From positions 7,921,793 through 7,985,792 of the forward strand of contig CM021314.1 of assembly GCA_010645155.1 (NCBI GenBank): a stretch of 64,000 nucleotides of DNA. The letters are read 5' to 3'. A program made the translations under genes and the position numbers. Under the pieces are notes generated by a model. The model was not told the DNA's origin and made no database searches. It saw nothing but the letters and a program-made list of their open reading frames with translations. Source of the DNA: Tigriopus japonicus. Taxonomy: Eukaryota; Arthropoda; Copepoda; Harpacticoida; Harpacticidae. Below, in pieces: positions 21,281 to 31,639 of the stretch (positions are counted from its first letter, which is position 1; each line of letters starts with the position of its first letter).

Positions 21281-22560
21281 TTGAACGGGCATTGTCTTAT
21301 TTCCAAAAGAGACAGCTCAAAGGTCAGAGTAATGGAGGAACTAGCCATTGATAGAGAGTTCTCCTTCATTTCTATCACAGATACTTGGCTTTGTCCAGGA
21401 GTTTTAGATGAAGAAATAGCAATAGCTGGTTTTAGGCTAGTTCGTTGTGATAAGGTACGGCCTGACAACCCCATTTTCACACATGGGGGCATATGTCTAT
21501 AGAGAGTCGAAAAAAGCGACCTCAAGCGGCATTTAAAGCATTTCCTGTAATTGAAAGTAGAGAAATTCCGAAAATACCCTCTTCACTTTCTAAGTTTGAA
21601 TGCCTCTCGTGCAACCCCAGTGATTTGAAATTGGCAGCAGTTAACAGCAAGTTGGTAATTATTGTTTCAAAAAACAGTCTTAAATTTTAAGGACATCAAG
21701 ATTTTTGCTTCATTTTGCAGTTATTGCAGGTTTAAAATGTCAACTTCAGTTTCAAAGTTAGTCACCCTCTACATATGAGGAAGAAGAAAAAAGGAAAAAG
21801 GAGAAGGCAAGAGGAGCCGTCAACCAATTCAGAGCGACCAATTTCAGACCTTAAAAAAGGAGTTGGGAAGTCTTTCAGACTTGTGGACTTTCGAACACCG
21901 CTGTGACAAGTCAATGCAATTTTGGTGCATTACAAGAACACAATTTTTGAAGTTAGAATAAATGGCTCTAGTATGGAATGAAAAAGAAACACCAAACCCT
22001 AATAGAACTTGCAAAAAAAAGCGAAATAAGTTAATACATAGATCGGGTCTCTTAGTATTGTGCACATTTCATGTTTTGAATCGCGAGACTCTATATGTCA
22101 GGAAAGACTAACTTCTTAGTCATGTCCAAATGTTGAATGGAGAAGTAGAAGTTTTGATTTGTCACATCAAGCCTCTTGATCTTACGGTTGTAACAATGGA
22201 TCGGCCACCTTCTTGTAGCTCTTCTTCATTTCTGTCAGCTCTCCAATTCACAGGAAAGGAGTTAGATCGAGAGGTTTGCTCTCGACTCTTTGTAGTTGGT
22301 GACTTTAATTTTCCGTTTTCCGCTAGCATTGTAGGTCCGGATGGGTACATTCCCATTTCGAAAACAGCATCGCCGTCTTTGTGAAAATTGGAAGAGTTTG
22401 CGATCTTGCGTAATCTCTCTCAACACGTTGGTGTTGCAACCAGAGCAGAGAGTGTGCTGGACTAAGTTTTTTCCAATGACCCTGATCTGATCCAGTATGT
22501 CCATGTTGCCCCATGTAGTCTTTCAGATCATAACATTCTTGAGATAGGGTCGACCATTAC
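21281..22560 (+). pseudogene. LINE ORF2 APE-type endonuclease domain, interrupted
   Basis: Blocks in order: ISITDTWL near 21375, GGICL at 21490, insertion of a 589-bp element, then EVLICHIKPLDL at 22150, DRPP at 22200, VVGDFNFP at 22300 (catalytic Asp and Asn) and SLSDHNIL at 22525 (catalytic Asp-His pair). A frame break near 22380 follows GDFN. In this family the domain nicks target DNA to prime reverse transcription. Confidence 0.75.
21502..22090 (+). mobile_element. 589-bp GAG...CTC element inserted in the LINE endonuclease
   Basis: The LINE codons GGICLYV are split exactly here. Left flank TATA then GAGAGTCG; right end CGAGACTC then TATA. A second copy of the body lies at 37141-38096. 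No protein is encoded. TATA or CTATA is duplicated. Confidence 0.75.
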
Positions 22561-22585
22561 TCAAAAGCCGGCGAGCTCTAGAGTT

Positions 22586-22721
22586 TTAACGAAAGATATA
22601 TTCTATCATAAATATGCAGTGGTGACATGTCAATTGGTAAAAACGTTAAAATGGTCGACTAGAAAGTGATATCACATCACATATATGAGCTGACTAGAAT
22701 ACGTTAGAAATACGCAGAACC
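22586..22721. mobile_element. 136-bp insertion in the LINE linker
   Basis: Comparison with the copy at 9640 shows uninterrupted sequence there. Here GAGTT stands on both sides (22581-22585 and 22722-22726). Contents are AT-rich and unrecognised. Confidence 0.65.
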
Positions 22722-22741
22722 GAGTTAAACCTGCACAAAAA

Positions 22742-23550
22742 GTGGGTCTGGCAAAGTTCAAGTTCAAAGAGGAACATTGGCCTCTTATTGTTGAAAGATT
22801 GGAAGAGTTGGACTTGATTTCCATTCTGAAGCAAGAACCATCCATAGATGACGCCATAAATAGGCTGATTACCCTTTTTCAGGAGGTTTGTTTGTCTCTG
22901 TGTATTCCAGAAACAGCGCCAAAAGGTGGATCATTGTCTAGAATTCCAAAGTTTAGAAAGAAGTTGTTCAAAAGGAGTAGTTAGATTTCAAACAGACTTC
23001 GACGTACTTCAAATCCATTTGTTGTAGCCAGCCTCCAAAGCAAATTGGATGTGGTCCAATCAAAGATATGGGCCTCCATTGATTCCGATCAGTTAGAGAA
23101 GGAAAGTAGAGTGATCCAGGAGGTTAAGACGAATCCAAAGGCGATTTTCTCTTTTGCAAACACAAAGAGAAAAATGAAGCATCCAGTAGGACCTTTTGAG
23201 ATCGACGGTAAAACCGTCAATGATAGTGAGGTTATGGCCAATATGCTTGGGAATCAGTTCTCAAGTGTATTTTCAATTCCGAAAAGGGTTGGTAGCATGA
23301 CTGCAGTAATGTTGTTGATGAGACTTGCATTGACATTCAGGATAATCGATTGGAGGATCTGGCAGTAACAGATCAAGATGCTTTTGAGGCCATCAAGAGC
23401 TTGAAGCTCTCGATTTCTCCTGGACCTGATGGTGTGACATCTCAGTTTCTGATGAAATGTTCACAGATTCTTGCCCCTGTTTTCTCCTATTTGATGCGTC
23501 GCATCTTAGATCAGGGCAAGTTTCCCCCTTCTCTAAAAGTAGCTGTGGTG
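22742..23550 (+). pseudogene. LINE ORF2 linker and start of reverse transcriptase
   Basis: The linker matches 9168-9600. From 23180 the frame shows FEIDGKTVND and the RT entry block LSISPGPDGVTSQFLMK, then FPPSLKVA. There are frame breaks near 22984 and 23330. The next RT block appears at 26139. Confidence 0.75.
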
Positions 23551-23712
23551 TACTCGAATGACTGTGCTCTCTTCCTGTACTCTATCTTCTTTGTGCGTTC
23601 CTCCAGTCCTATTTAAGCATTTCTTTTATGTCGTTCTATATGCATTCTTCATTGTTATTCAATCGAATAAACTTCTCCATCGTTCTCCCGGTTTCCCATG
23701 TTGTGTTGTACA
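23544..23712 (+). repeat. Possible LTR (BEL/Pao-like)
   Basis: The sequence begins TGTGGTGTAC and ends TTGTACA, with TATTTAAG at 23610, AATAAA at 23666 and a possible primer-binding site starting TGGTGCAGC at 23718. A short frame at 23812-23973 (LSELKRRRGVLRLW) could be the start of a gag protein. No partner LTR is found, so this is tentative. Confidence 0.35.
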
Positions 23713-24307
23713 TACCATGGTGCAGCTTTGGAAACATCCGTGTGGTTGATGTAAGTGAACCTGTTGTGTGGGAATCCGAGGACGTCGTCGTTGTGTGATG
23801 GATCAAGGATGGAGGTGGATCCAAACGTAGAGCGTGTCCCTCTGTCGGAGTTGAAGAGGAGACGTGGTGTGCTCCGTTTGTGGGCGTGTCAAGCCTTCGA
23901 AGCCCTCAAGTTCCGTGTCGAGGGTCTTTGTTGTGTTCATTGTGTTCTTTGTTGGGTCCATTGTGGATTTTAGCGCAAGCTTCAAAATTTGCCATTAGAT
24001 GGCCCCAAAACAGGGGCAAAGTCATGGGAGAATAGAGCGTAGATATTTTTTAACTTGATTTGAACCTTCGTGGTTGAGACTAAAATGCCATTTTTTATCA
24101 TATTTTCATCCTACTCGACCTTAGGAACAATGTCTATATTAAAGAATATCGCCAAGTCATACTGTTTGATCCTAAATTGAGCCCAAAGATTGCATCAAAA
24201 TGTGAAAGACTAGTTTCTGCTGCTAGATGACATTCAATGTCATTTCATTGGTACGTGGAATACTTCAATCCCTCTAAAATAGTTCAAGGTTCTACTGTGA
24301 TTATAGG

Positions 24308-24711
24308 GGGAGTTGCTCTCTTCAGTCGAGAGTTGCGCAAATGTACTTCTCAGAGGGAGCCACCTGAAATTCGAGTAAAAATAAAAGCGAGTCAGTTTGA
24401 AAGCGACCGTGTTTCCAGTCCGTGTGCGTGCGTTCGAGCGAGCGTTCTTTGATAGAGATTTTCGAAAAAAGCCAAATGGAGGAACGATTATGCTTTGAGA
24501 AAGTAGATTGCACGAGCAATTTCTATTTTGTTTCAGTTTCTCCAAAAAGTTTGTTACACTGATTTGAATACAATTGTTTCATTTCATTCAACTCTAATCA
24601 AATACGAAAAATCTATTTGATGAAGGCAAAGCCGTCACACTCTCAAGTGATCAAAATGACACCTCGCGGGGTAAACAAGTCATAATTTGAAGCTAAATGA
24701 CTAATTGCTGT
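24308..24711 (+). repeat. Dispersed MITE-like repeat X, copy 1
   Basis: The same sequence occurs reversed at 29429-30868, where two younger insertions interrupt it. Shared blocks include CTCAGAGGGAGCCACCTGAA, CCTCGCGGGGTAAACAAGTC and CAAAAAGTTTGTTACA. No coding sequence; precise ends not determined. Confidence 0.65.
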
Positions 24712-25390
24712 TCAAGATGTTCGGCTTCCTCTGGACAGGCCTCAATATGTTTCCATTGAAAGCCAAATTTTCTTTCTTTGCAAAGCTACTTGAAAACAAA
24801 TTGATAGTTTTTCGTAGGGTTTCTGAGCAAAAAAAAAAGCTCAAAATTATTTATTAAGTATATGAATAAAAGAAATACTCTCCATGTTGGCAGACTTGTT
24901 TAAGAGAAAAATTCTCGTTAAATTTTCAGTTTCCCTGCACATAATCAAGAGCACTTCAGTGTACTAGAGCGTCTCTACGTTGCATGTGAAACGAAAACTA
25001 CCAGGGTAGCTGAATTAAGAAAATAAGACAGAACATCAATTTGGTTGTATGTGTTACTATTAATTTCAATTGTGGAGAAAAGTGATCTATTTGGATATGA
25101 AGAGTATTCACGAATGCAATCGTTGGAAGCATGGCATATTCTCATCTTTTTCAATGTGGGCACTAGGGAATTTACAATCCTTTGTGATTAAACACGTAAA
25201 TAACAATCCTCCATTTATGGAGGATTGTTATTTTGCCAAAATATTTTGGCAACCTTGAGCAATTCAGAGATATTTATTTTGGGTGAAAGTTTCATGTAAA
25301 ATCAATAGATGACGTTACTAGCACTGCGTAGACCTTCCTTTCAAAACAATAGAGGTGCCATCTAGAGAACAAAAATGCTTGTTTTCTCTA
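24712..25390. other. Non-coding, with paired hairpins
   Basis: Apart from the inverted repeats at 25199-25252, no feature is recognised. Confidence 0.4.
25199..25252. repeat. Two adjacent perfect hairpins
   Basis: 25199-25232: a 15-bp perfect stem (AATAACAATCCTCCA and complement) with a 4-base loop. 25233-25252: a 20-bp perfect palindrome (TTGCCAAAAT and complement) directly next to it. Confidence 0.85.
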
Positions 25391-25397
25391 ATAATCT

Positions 25398-25760
25398 TCA
25401 TTGAGTTATGGGAAATCTCCAGCCTGGAGACAGAACTCCAAGCCGTAGATGCCTAGTGTGAGGCTTATGGAGACGCCCACATAGAGGTCCAGTGTGTGGA
25501 CGAGGCCGCTGTGCATGAAGATGACCGTGTCTTCTGTGAGCTCCTCTTTCTTTTCTTTTCTTTTGAGCACGAAATCCGAACATAACGTTGTCGTCGTGAG
25601 GCAACGTCTTGAACCAGACTCCCCATCGGTTGAGAATCTCGTCAGAGAAAAATCGGACCGATGTTTTGAGCAACAGGTCGTTGTTGGCAAACAGCACTTC
25701 GTCATGGCAAGTCGAGCCGGTGTGCCAGTCGTGGGAAGTTGGCGGCGGTTGTGTTTTGTC
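25398..25760 (-). pseudogene. Unidentified exon-like fragment with a frameshift
   Basis: Minus-strand codons give non-repetitive, protein-like sequence: a block with FANNDLLLKTSVRFFSDEIL and RWGVWFKTLPHDDNV in one frame. After a slip in the purine-rich tract near 25545-25570 the other frame gives TEDTVIFMHSG and HTLDLYVGVSISL, ending in a stop near 25406. I do not recognise the family. The composition (mixed, aromatic-rich, beta-like) differs from the surrounding repeats. It may be a captured host exon or part of an unknown element gene. The 24-bp array lies immediately upstream on this strand. Confidence 0.35.
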
Positions 25761-25794
25761 GCCCCAAGCCGACTTTGTCGTTGGCCCTGTTAGC

Positions 25795-26130
25795 GAGTTT
25801 TCCCGCTGTTGTGCGGATGAGTTTTCCCGCTGTCGTGCGGAGGAGTTTTCCCGCTGTCGTGCGGAGGAGTTTTCCCGCTGTCGTGCGGATGAGTTTTCCC
25901 ACTGTCGTGCGGATGAGTTTTCCCGCTGTTGTGCGGATGAGTTTTCCCGCTGTCGTGCGGATGAGTTTTCCCGCTGTCGTGCGGATGAGTTTTCCCGCTG
26001 TCGTGCGGATGAGTTTTCCCGCTGTCGTGCGGATGAGTTTTCCCGCTGTCGTGCGGATGAGTTTTCCCGCTGTCGTGTGGATGAGTTTTCCCGCTGTCGT
26101 GTGGATGAGTTTTCCCCCTGTCGTGCGGAT
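25795..26130. repeat. Fourteen 24-bp tandem repeats
   Basis: 336 bp made of exactly 14 units of GAGTTTTCCCGCTGTCGTGCGGAT with few substitutions. Since 24 is divisible by three and the unit has no stop in several frames, it stays open on both strands, which explains the long overlapping frames here. Confidence 0.9.
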
Positions 26131-26138
26131 GATTAGCT

Positions 26139-27532
26139 CATGTCGTTCCAATTTTTAAGGGGGGAGATAAGTCACTCCCTAGTAATTATAGGCCCATTTC
26201 TCTGACTTCCAGTATTGCAAAGGTCTTTGAAAAGATCTTGAAGTCCAAGCTTGTAGAGTATTTGGAAGCCCATAATAGGCTTCAGGGCCCATTTTGGTAC
26301 AGTCACCCAATTGGTTGACCATTTTGAGCAGATCAGGCAGAGGGACTTGAAAGTCACGAGTCAGTTGATGTAGTCTATCTTGACTTTGGCAAGGCCTTTG
26401 ATTAGGTAGGTCTTTTGCTAGATCAACTCGAAGTGTTAAGGATCCAGGGAAAGGTCCTGAATTGGATTGGTAGTTTCATGGGTGATATGAAGCAAATAGA
26501 CAAGGTTGAAAGATCATTTATTGGTATGTATGATGTCAATTCAGGTGTTCCACAAGGTTCAATTTTAGGCCCGCTCCTGTTTATTCTCCTTATTGCTCCT
26601 ATCCAGAATTTTAGAACAAAAGCCAGTTTTCTTCATATGCTGATGACACAAAATTTGTTTGTGGAAGGAATGGTCAGGACTCAAAATATTTAGTTGAGGA
26701 CTTGGAGAAAATCTACTCTTGGGTTGGCGAGAGTAATATGGCATTGAACGGGATGAAATTCCGCACAATGACGTATGGGGCGTCAAAATTAGATGTTCCG
26801 CTCAAAGGCAATGGAGGTTGTGATATTGAGCAGGTATCGTCCTTGAGGGATTTAAGAGTTGTCATCAAAGATGATGGAAAATTCGATGAGTATATCCAGT
26901 TGAAAGTGGGGAAGGCATTTCAAACATGTGGCTGGATCTATCGCACTTTCAAGTCCAGAGATAGTATTACAATGCTAATTCTGTACAAGTCGATTGTTCA
27001 GCCTCATCTTGAATAAGCCTCACCCATTTGGGCTCCAATGAGTTCTGCAGGTTTGCAAAATGTCGAGCAGGTTCAAAGATGTTTTACTAGGAACATCACA
27101 GGAATGAGAGAGCTCTCGTATTGGGAGAGGCTCAAGAAGTTAGGGCTGTACAGTACTCAGAATAGGTATGAAAGGCAACTGATACTGTAAGTTTTCAAGA
27201 GCATTCATGGGCTCTGTCCTAACCCAGGATTTGAGATCAGTTGTAGCGATCGTAGAGGTTTTACGTGCGCTCTGAGAACACCTCCAAATCCCAAGGAATC
27301 CAGGCTAGCTTGATCAATGAAATCCTCCTCTCTTCTTTATCGGGCTCCTTCATTGTTCAATTTGTTGCCCATTAGTTTTCGTCGGGAATATGTAGGAGCT
27401 GATCCTCTAACAGCATTTAAGGCAGGATTGGACAAATTTTTAAATACTATTCCTGATCAACCCACTATTCAAGGCCTGTACAGATCTGCCAACAGTAACT
27501 CATTGGTAGATCAAATTTCATGTAAACATTAA
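26139..27532 (+). pseudogene. LINE ORF2 reverse transcriptase and C-terminus
   Basis: RT blocks in order: NYRPISLTS at 26185, VYLDFGKAFD at about 26375 (first catalytic Asp, followed by an in-frame stop), SGVPQGSILGPLLF at 26540, and the YADD box at about 26635. YADD is readable only after a one-base deletion relative to the copy at 45570. The C-terminal part (26702-27016, then SLLYRAPSLFNLLP at 27320) ends in a stop at 27532. The polymerase is inactive as encoded. Confidence 0.8.
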
Positions 27533-27600
27533 TTTTATAAACTATTTTAATTCATTTACTCTCTCTACAGGGAATCCCATTCCTTGTAGCGGTATTAAAA
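26139..27600 (+). mobile_element. LINE 3' part: reverse transcriptase to 3' end
   Basis: Likely continuation of the copy ending at 23544. It includes RT, the C-terminal region, the 3' UTR and the terminal hairpin (27567-27587). It contains stops and a one-base deletion at the catalytic box. Confidence 0.8.
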
Positions 27601-27602
27601 AA

Positions 27603-28170
27603 TCTACCCCCCTTCCAAAAAAAAGAAAAAAATATCATAAGCCATAATTTGAAAGGATCTGCTAGGTTTGAAATTGATTGAACTGATTGAATTGTTGATT
27701 AAACATCTCAAAATTAGTCTGGACTAACTTTTCAAAATGATCTTTGCTATGCCTTTCAACTGCTTGTCATGATTTTTGTAAATCAGCATTTTTAAGCCGC
27801 ATTAAAATTTTCGAGCATAAAGCCAAGAACTCTAGATGTTGATGATACCGTACGAATAGAATTGCCTGATTAGACGAAAAAAGACGAATAAAATTGACCG
27901 ATTAAACGAAAAAAGACAAATAAAAGTTCCCAACAGACGGAAAAAAGAAAAAAAATACTTGCAAAATGGAAAAAAAATCGAATTCATTTCCCAAAAAGGC
28001 GAATGAACCTATCTTAAGAGAAAGAAGAAAAATTAAATGCCCGTCCAGACGAAAAAAGACGTTTAAAGCTGCTCCCACAAAATAGACGTTATGTATGTCC
28101 CAATTTATAAGGACCAATCTGTCTGAACTGATCTGAATGTCAAACACGGCGAAATCTAGAAAATTCAAAA
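27603..28170. other. AT-rich, with repeated GACGAAAAAAGAC words
   Basis: Loose repeats of GACGAAAAAAGAC at 27875-28065, no gene. Confidence 0.45.
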
Positions 28171-28174
28171 AAAA

Positions 28175-28352
28175 AAAAATCATCCAAATCATTTCCGATA
28201 GGCAATTTCAAGTCCGGTATCAGAATGGTTTTCCGTCTGTGGGTGTGGATTAACGTCTAAAATTTTCCTTGAGAAAGGTCGGGAAGGATATCGAACCTGG
28301 GACCTCCCTCACTATGGGAAACTGTGCTAACCACGACACCACGTCTCCTCCC
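28175..28352 (-). repeat. SINE1 copy
   Basis: Reverse strand: GTGGTGTCGTGGTTAGCACA (A box) and AGGTTCGATATCC (B box), then TTTTAGACG and the body. It ends in an A/T-rich tail near 28170. Confidence 0.75.
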
Positions 28353-28480
28353 TGCAAATGTTAGGCTTTCTATAATTGTGATTTGGATCTTGCGAAAAGA
28401 ATTGAGGCTCAAGTCATTTCTTTAAATGATAGAAACCTGCCATGAGCTTATTAATTGTAGAAGGAAACTAATACATCAAA
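28352..28480 (+). repeat. Direct repeat V, copy 1
   Basis: About 125 bp recur at 29186-29310 with few changes (GATTTGGATCTTGCGAAAAG, CAAGTCATTTCTTTAAAT, GAAACCTGCCATGAGCTTAT). The pair encloses 28481-29185. Confidence 0.8.
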
Positions 28481-28674
28481 TTTGCCCAAAAAGATTCATT
28501 ACTCCAGTGTCATTAAAGACAAAACAAATGAAGAAAGAAGTGGAAGGGAAGCTACAATGTTTTTTATCCCATCAACATGCTGAATCAGCGTTAACAGGTG
28601 GCTTCAGGCCAACATCGCCAAAAGTTGTTTGAAACATGCCAATTACGAGTGCTCACTGCCATTTTTGAAGTCAC

Positions 28675-29045
28675 CTTTGGGCAAAAATTTTCTCGTTTGC
28701 AATCATTTCATCTCGTTTTTAAGGCAAAAATTTTGGATCTTTTTTTTAAGTCTAACAATTTTAAAATCACTTTTAGTTTAAAATTTCCGATCACTTTTTT
28801 AGGGCGAAAATTTTCGATCTCTTTTTAATTCAAACAAGTTTGATCTCGTTTTTAGGTCAACAGATTCCCAACTCGCTGTTTAGGGCGAAAATTTCCGAAC
28901 TCGTATTTTGGTAGAAAATTTCCGAACTTGTTTTTAGGTCGAAAATTTCCGAACTTGTTTTTAGGTCGAAAATTTCCGATGATGGTTTTTAGGTCGAAAA
29001 TTTTCGAAAATGTTTTTTGGGTCGAGCATTTCCGATCTCGTTTTA
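28675..29045. repeat. Degenerate tandem repeat of about 27-29 bp
   Basis: Repeated GTCGAAAATTTCCGAACT and CTCGTTTTTAGG words; the best-preserved units are at 28905-29000. Confidence 0.65.
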
Positions 29046-29185
29046 TTTGCCTACCCTGCCACTTTCTGACATATTCTGCCACTTCACAAATTTCATTACC
29101 ACAAACTTTTCTGTACTGCCATTTTCTGCCGCTCTGTTGCAAATGATGTGAGTGAAAAGCAACTTGCCAAACAAACAAGGGTGAC

Positions 29186-29310
29186 TGCAAATTTTAGGCG
29201 TTCTATAATAGTGATTTGGATCTTGCGAAAAGAATTGAGGCTCAAGTCATTTCTTTAAATAATAGAAACCTGCCATGAGCTTATGAATTGTAGAAGGAAC
29301 TTAATACTTC
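29186..29310 (+). repeat. Direct repeat V, copy 2
   Basis: Partner of 28352-28480. No target duplication is seen, so the pair may be a local duplication or very short terminal repeats. Confidence 0.8.
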
Positions 29311-29460
29311 AAATGGAAAGTGTTGTTTTTCACTAATATAATTAATCATGCTGCCCTCTGGCCCTGATCTCGTCACCTTTTGAATGGCAAATGTGGCCAA
29401 TTTGGGCCAATCCTTTCCAATGAGAATTAGCCATTCAGCTTCAAATCATGACTTGTTCAC

Positions 29461-30231
29461 TAGTGATGTGTTTCGAACTGGGAGTGCTGCCATTTTTGAC
29501 TCGGATATTATCGCTGTTAAAAAGGACAGGTTGCATAGAACTTTTTGAAAAGACCTAAACAGGGACCAATTCGGCAACACTTGAACTAGTTAGATATTAA
29601 GTTCCATCGATAGTTATAAAAATGGTTTTCGAGTTTGCAGTGCTGCCATTTTTTATGGCAGATTGTTTGTTGAAAACTTTCGTTGTGGTCAGCTCTTTGA
29701 CCCTTAAAAAACAAAATGGCAAAACTCTGCCAAAAATCCAACTCCAAATTACTGATGGGATATCCCAAGCTATCAAGCACTTCAATTTTTTAAGCTGGGC
29801 TTGTTTCCATTTCAGCTACCTCAAGTCTAACCAAGCATTCAACCCAGAGCTCAGAGGACCAACAATTAATAGCAGGGTTGCCAAGCTGTTTGTGGTCCTT
29901 TTTGCCTGATCTATAAATAGAAGCAGAAACTCCTATGCTGTTGCATAATTTGCCAATTTTTTGCATAGATTTGTCAGATTGTCAGATTGTCAGAAGGCAT
30001 AGATATTTGCCTTCTTAGGGGCTAAATGAAGATGCTTTGTTAAACTTGAGTGCAAACTATTTTACTGCTTTTCTGGTGGCCAACAAATTGAATTTAACTG
30101 GCAAACGTGACATCGGGTGAAAGTGCTTGAAAGTGCTTGCAAGCTTTCAAGCACAGCTGAAAATTGTTGCTTGACCCAAGCTCCTCTTCAAGCTGCAGCT
30201 TGTTCCCATCAGTACTCCAAACACATTAGTA
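29461..30231. mobile_element. hAT-like non-autonomous element, long form
   Basis: Termini TAGTGATGTGTTTCGAAC and, reversed, TACTAATGTGTTTGGAG. Flanks TTGTTCAC (29453-29460) and TTGTTTAC (30232-30239) form an 8-bp duplication with one change. The interior shares its first 290 bp with the MITE at 19208. Confidence 0.8.
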
Positions 30232-30351
30232 TTGTTTACCCCGCGAGGTGTCATTTTGCTCACTTTAGAGTGTGGTGGCTTTGCCTCCGTTGAATAGATT
30301 TTACTTATTTCATTAGTGTTGAATGAAATGAAACAAACAAATTCAAATCAC

Positions 30352-30607
30352 TGTGTGTTTTTTTTTGGCGTTTTGGTGTTAGGGTTGGAGGGTTGAGCCT
30401 CGCCCAGCCGGCAAAGCCAGCCATCACATCGTCCAAATTGTTCCTATGGGCAATCTCATGTCCGGTGTCAGAATGATTCTCCGTCTCTAGGTGTGAATTA
30501 GCGTCTAAAATTTTCTTTGAGAAAGGTCGGGGAGGAGAATGAGGAGAATCGAACCTGAGACCTCTCTCACTATAGGAAACTGCGTTAACCATGACGCCTC
30601 CTCCTCT
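30352..30607 (-). repeat. SINE1 copy nested in repeat X
   Basis: Minus strand with A box GGTTAACGCAGTTTCC and B box GGTTCGATTCTCC, ending in an A-tail read as T10 at about 30357-30366. The host repeat resumes at TTACAAACTTTTTGGAG. Confidence 0.75.
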
Positions 30608-30879
30608 AGACGTTACAAACTTTTTGGAGATGCTGGAACGTCATTGAAATTGTTCATGCTTTCTTGCAATAAATTCGTTCCTCTATTTGTTTTTTTTTTC
30701 TCGAAAATATCCATCAAAAAACGCTCGCTCAAACGCACGCGCGCGTAATGAAAAAAAGGGTTCCTTTCAAAGTGACTTATTTTTGTTTTTTTGACTAGCA
30801 TTTCAGGTGGCTCCCTCTGAGAAGTGCTTTTTGCTTACCGTTAATCGAAGCGAGCAGCTCCCCCTTAGGTTGCCTGAAT

Positions 30880-31635
30880 GACTCATAATTTGAGATAGGT
30901 ACTATTTCCGATGTGGTTTCAGATCCTTTAATTTAAGAAATCCTTGGCTAGCCTTAGCATCTTGACAACGTTTGTTGTAAGGATGTTATCTACAGGGTTG
31001 AACACACAAATTGGCTGCAACTTTAACTTTAGCTAGAACACAAACTTGAGGTAGTTCGCCACATTAACTGATATGTTAAGCGTGCGCAAAGGTGTGCTAG
31101 TAGCATTGACTTCGAGTCAACTTCAAGTAAACCTTCTCACTATTTGACCTTAACAAAAGGTTTGATCGACGAGAAGCATGACTGGAAGCATGCAAAGAGG
31201 GAAGTTCTCCGGCGTCGTTGAAGCATTCCCATTCGAACACTTCAACGCCGATCGAACCAACTCCAAGCCAACTTCCTTTCAGTGTTTCTTTGAATTCGCT
31301 GTCAAAAATTGCACGTCCCCTGACTTGTTCTTGTGAGCGGGGTTGAAAAGGGTGCGAGAAAGAGACAAAAGGAGAAATGTGGGGTAGCTGAAATCAGGAG
31401 GTGACGGCTTTGAAAGCGGGCGAGTGAACGATCATAGATGTTCGGGAATTTCAAGATCGAAACGGACCGTCACATTCGAGAAAAGCCAAATCGATGGAGA
31501 AAATCAGGCAAGCACACTCTGAAGTAAACTTGCAAGTCAACTATTGAGCTTTGCCATCATAGCATACGAGCTATTTATTGACATTAATAGGTACAATGGA
31601 CACTTGGATTTAGTTGTTATTCTATAAGTTTTCCC
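30880..31635. other. No recognised feature
   Basis: Mixed-composition intergenic sequence without a supported gene. Confidence 0.4.
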
Positions 31636-31639
31636 TCTG

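Larger units (their letters stand above)
20411..23544 (+). mobile_element. LINE (CR1/Jockey group), 5' part with two insertions
   Basis: ORF1, APE endonuclease, linker and the first block of reverse transcriptase follow in the correct order. A 589-bp element (21502-22090) and a 136-bp element (22586-22721) interrupt it. The reading breaks at 23544 and resumes in the expected next codons (VVPIFKGGD) at 26139, so the two stretches were probably one copy. Frameshifts and stops make it inactive. Confidence 0.75.
23545..26133. mobile_element. 2.6-kb composite insertion splitting a LINE
   Basis: TAGCT stands at both junctions (23540-23544 and 26134-26138), and the LINE protein continues across. 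The insert holds a possible LTR, a dispersed MITE-like repeat (24308-24711), twin hairpins (25199-25252), an exon-like fragment (25398-25705, minus) and fourteen 24-bp repeats at its right end. These parts may have arrived by several events. Confidence 0.5.
29429..30868 (-). repeat. Dispersed repeat X, copy 2, with nested insertions
   Basis: It matches 24308-24711 in reverse once two insertions are removed: a hAT element (29461-30231) and a SINE1 copy (30352-30607). Confidence 0.65.

Noticed and set aside
25199..25252. Helitron 3' end
   Set aside because: A CTRR terminus does not follow the hairpins, and no matching 5' TC end or Rep/helicase sequence was found.
25609..26158. Overlapping open frames of 139-175 codons on both strands
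   Set aside because: They are made of the 24-bp tandem unit; no non-repetitive domain supports a protein, except the separate minus-strand fragment at 25398-25760.
28352..29310. LTR retrotransposon bounded by the 125-bp direct repeats
   Set aside because: No TG...CA ends, primer-binding site, polypurine tract or coding sequence between the repeats.
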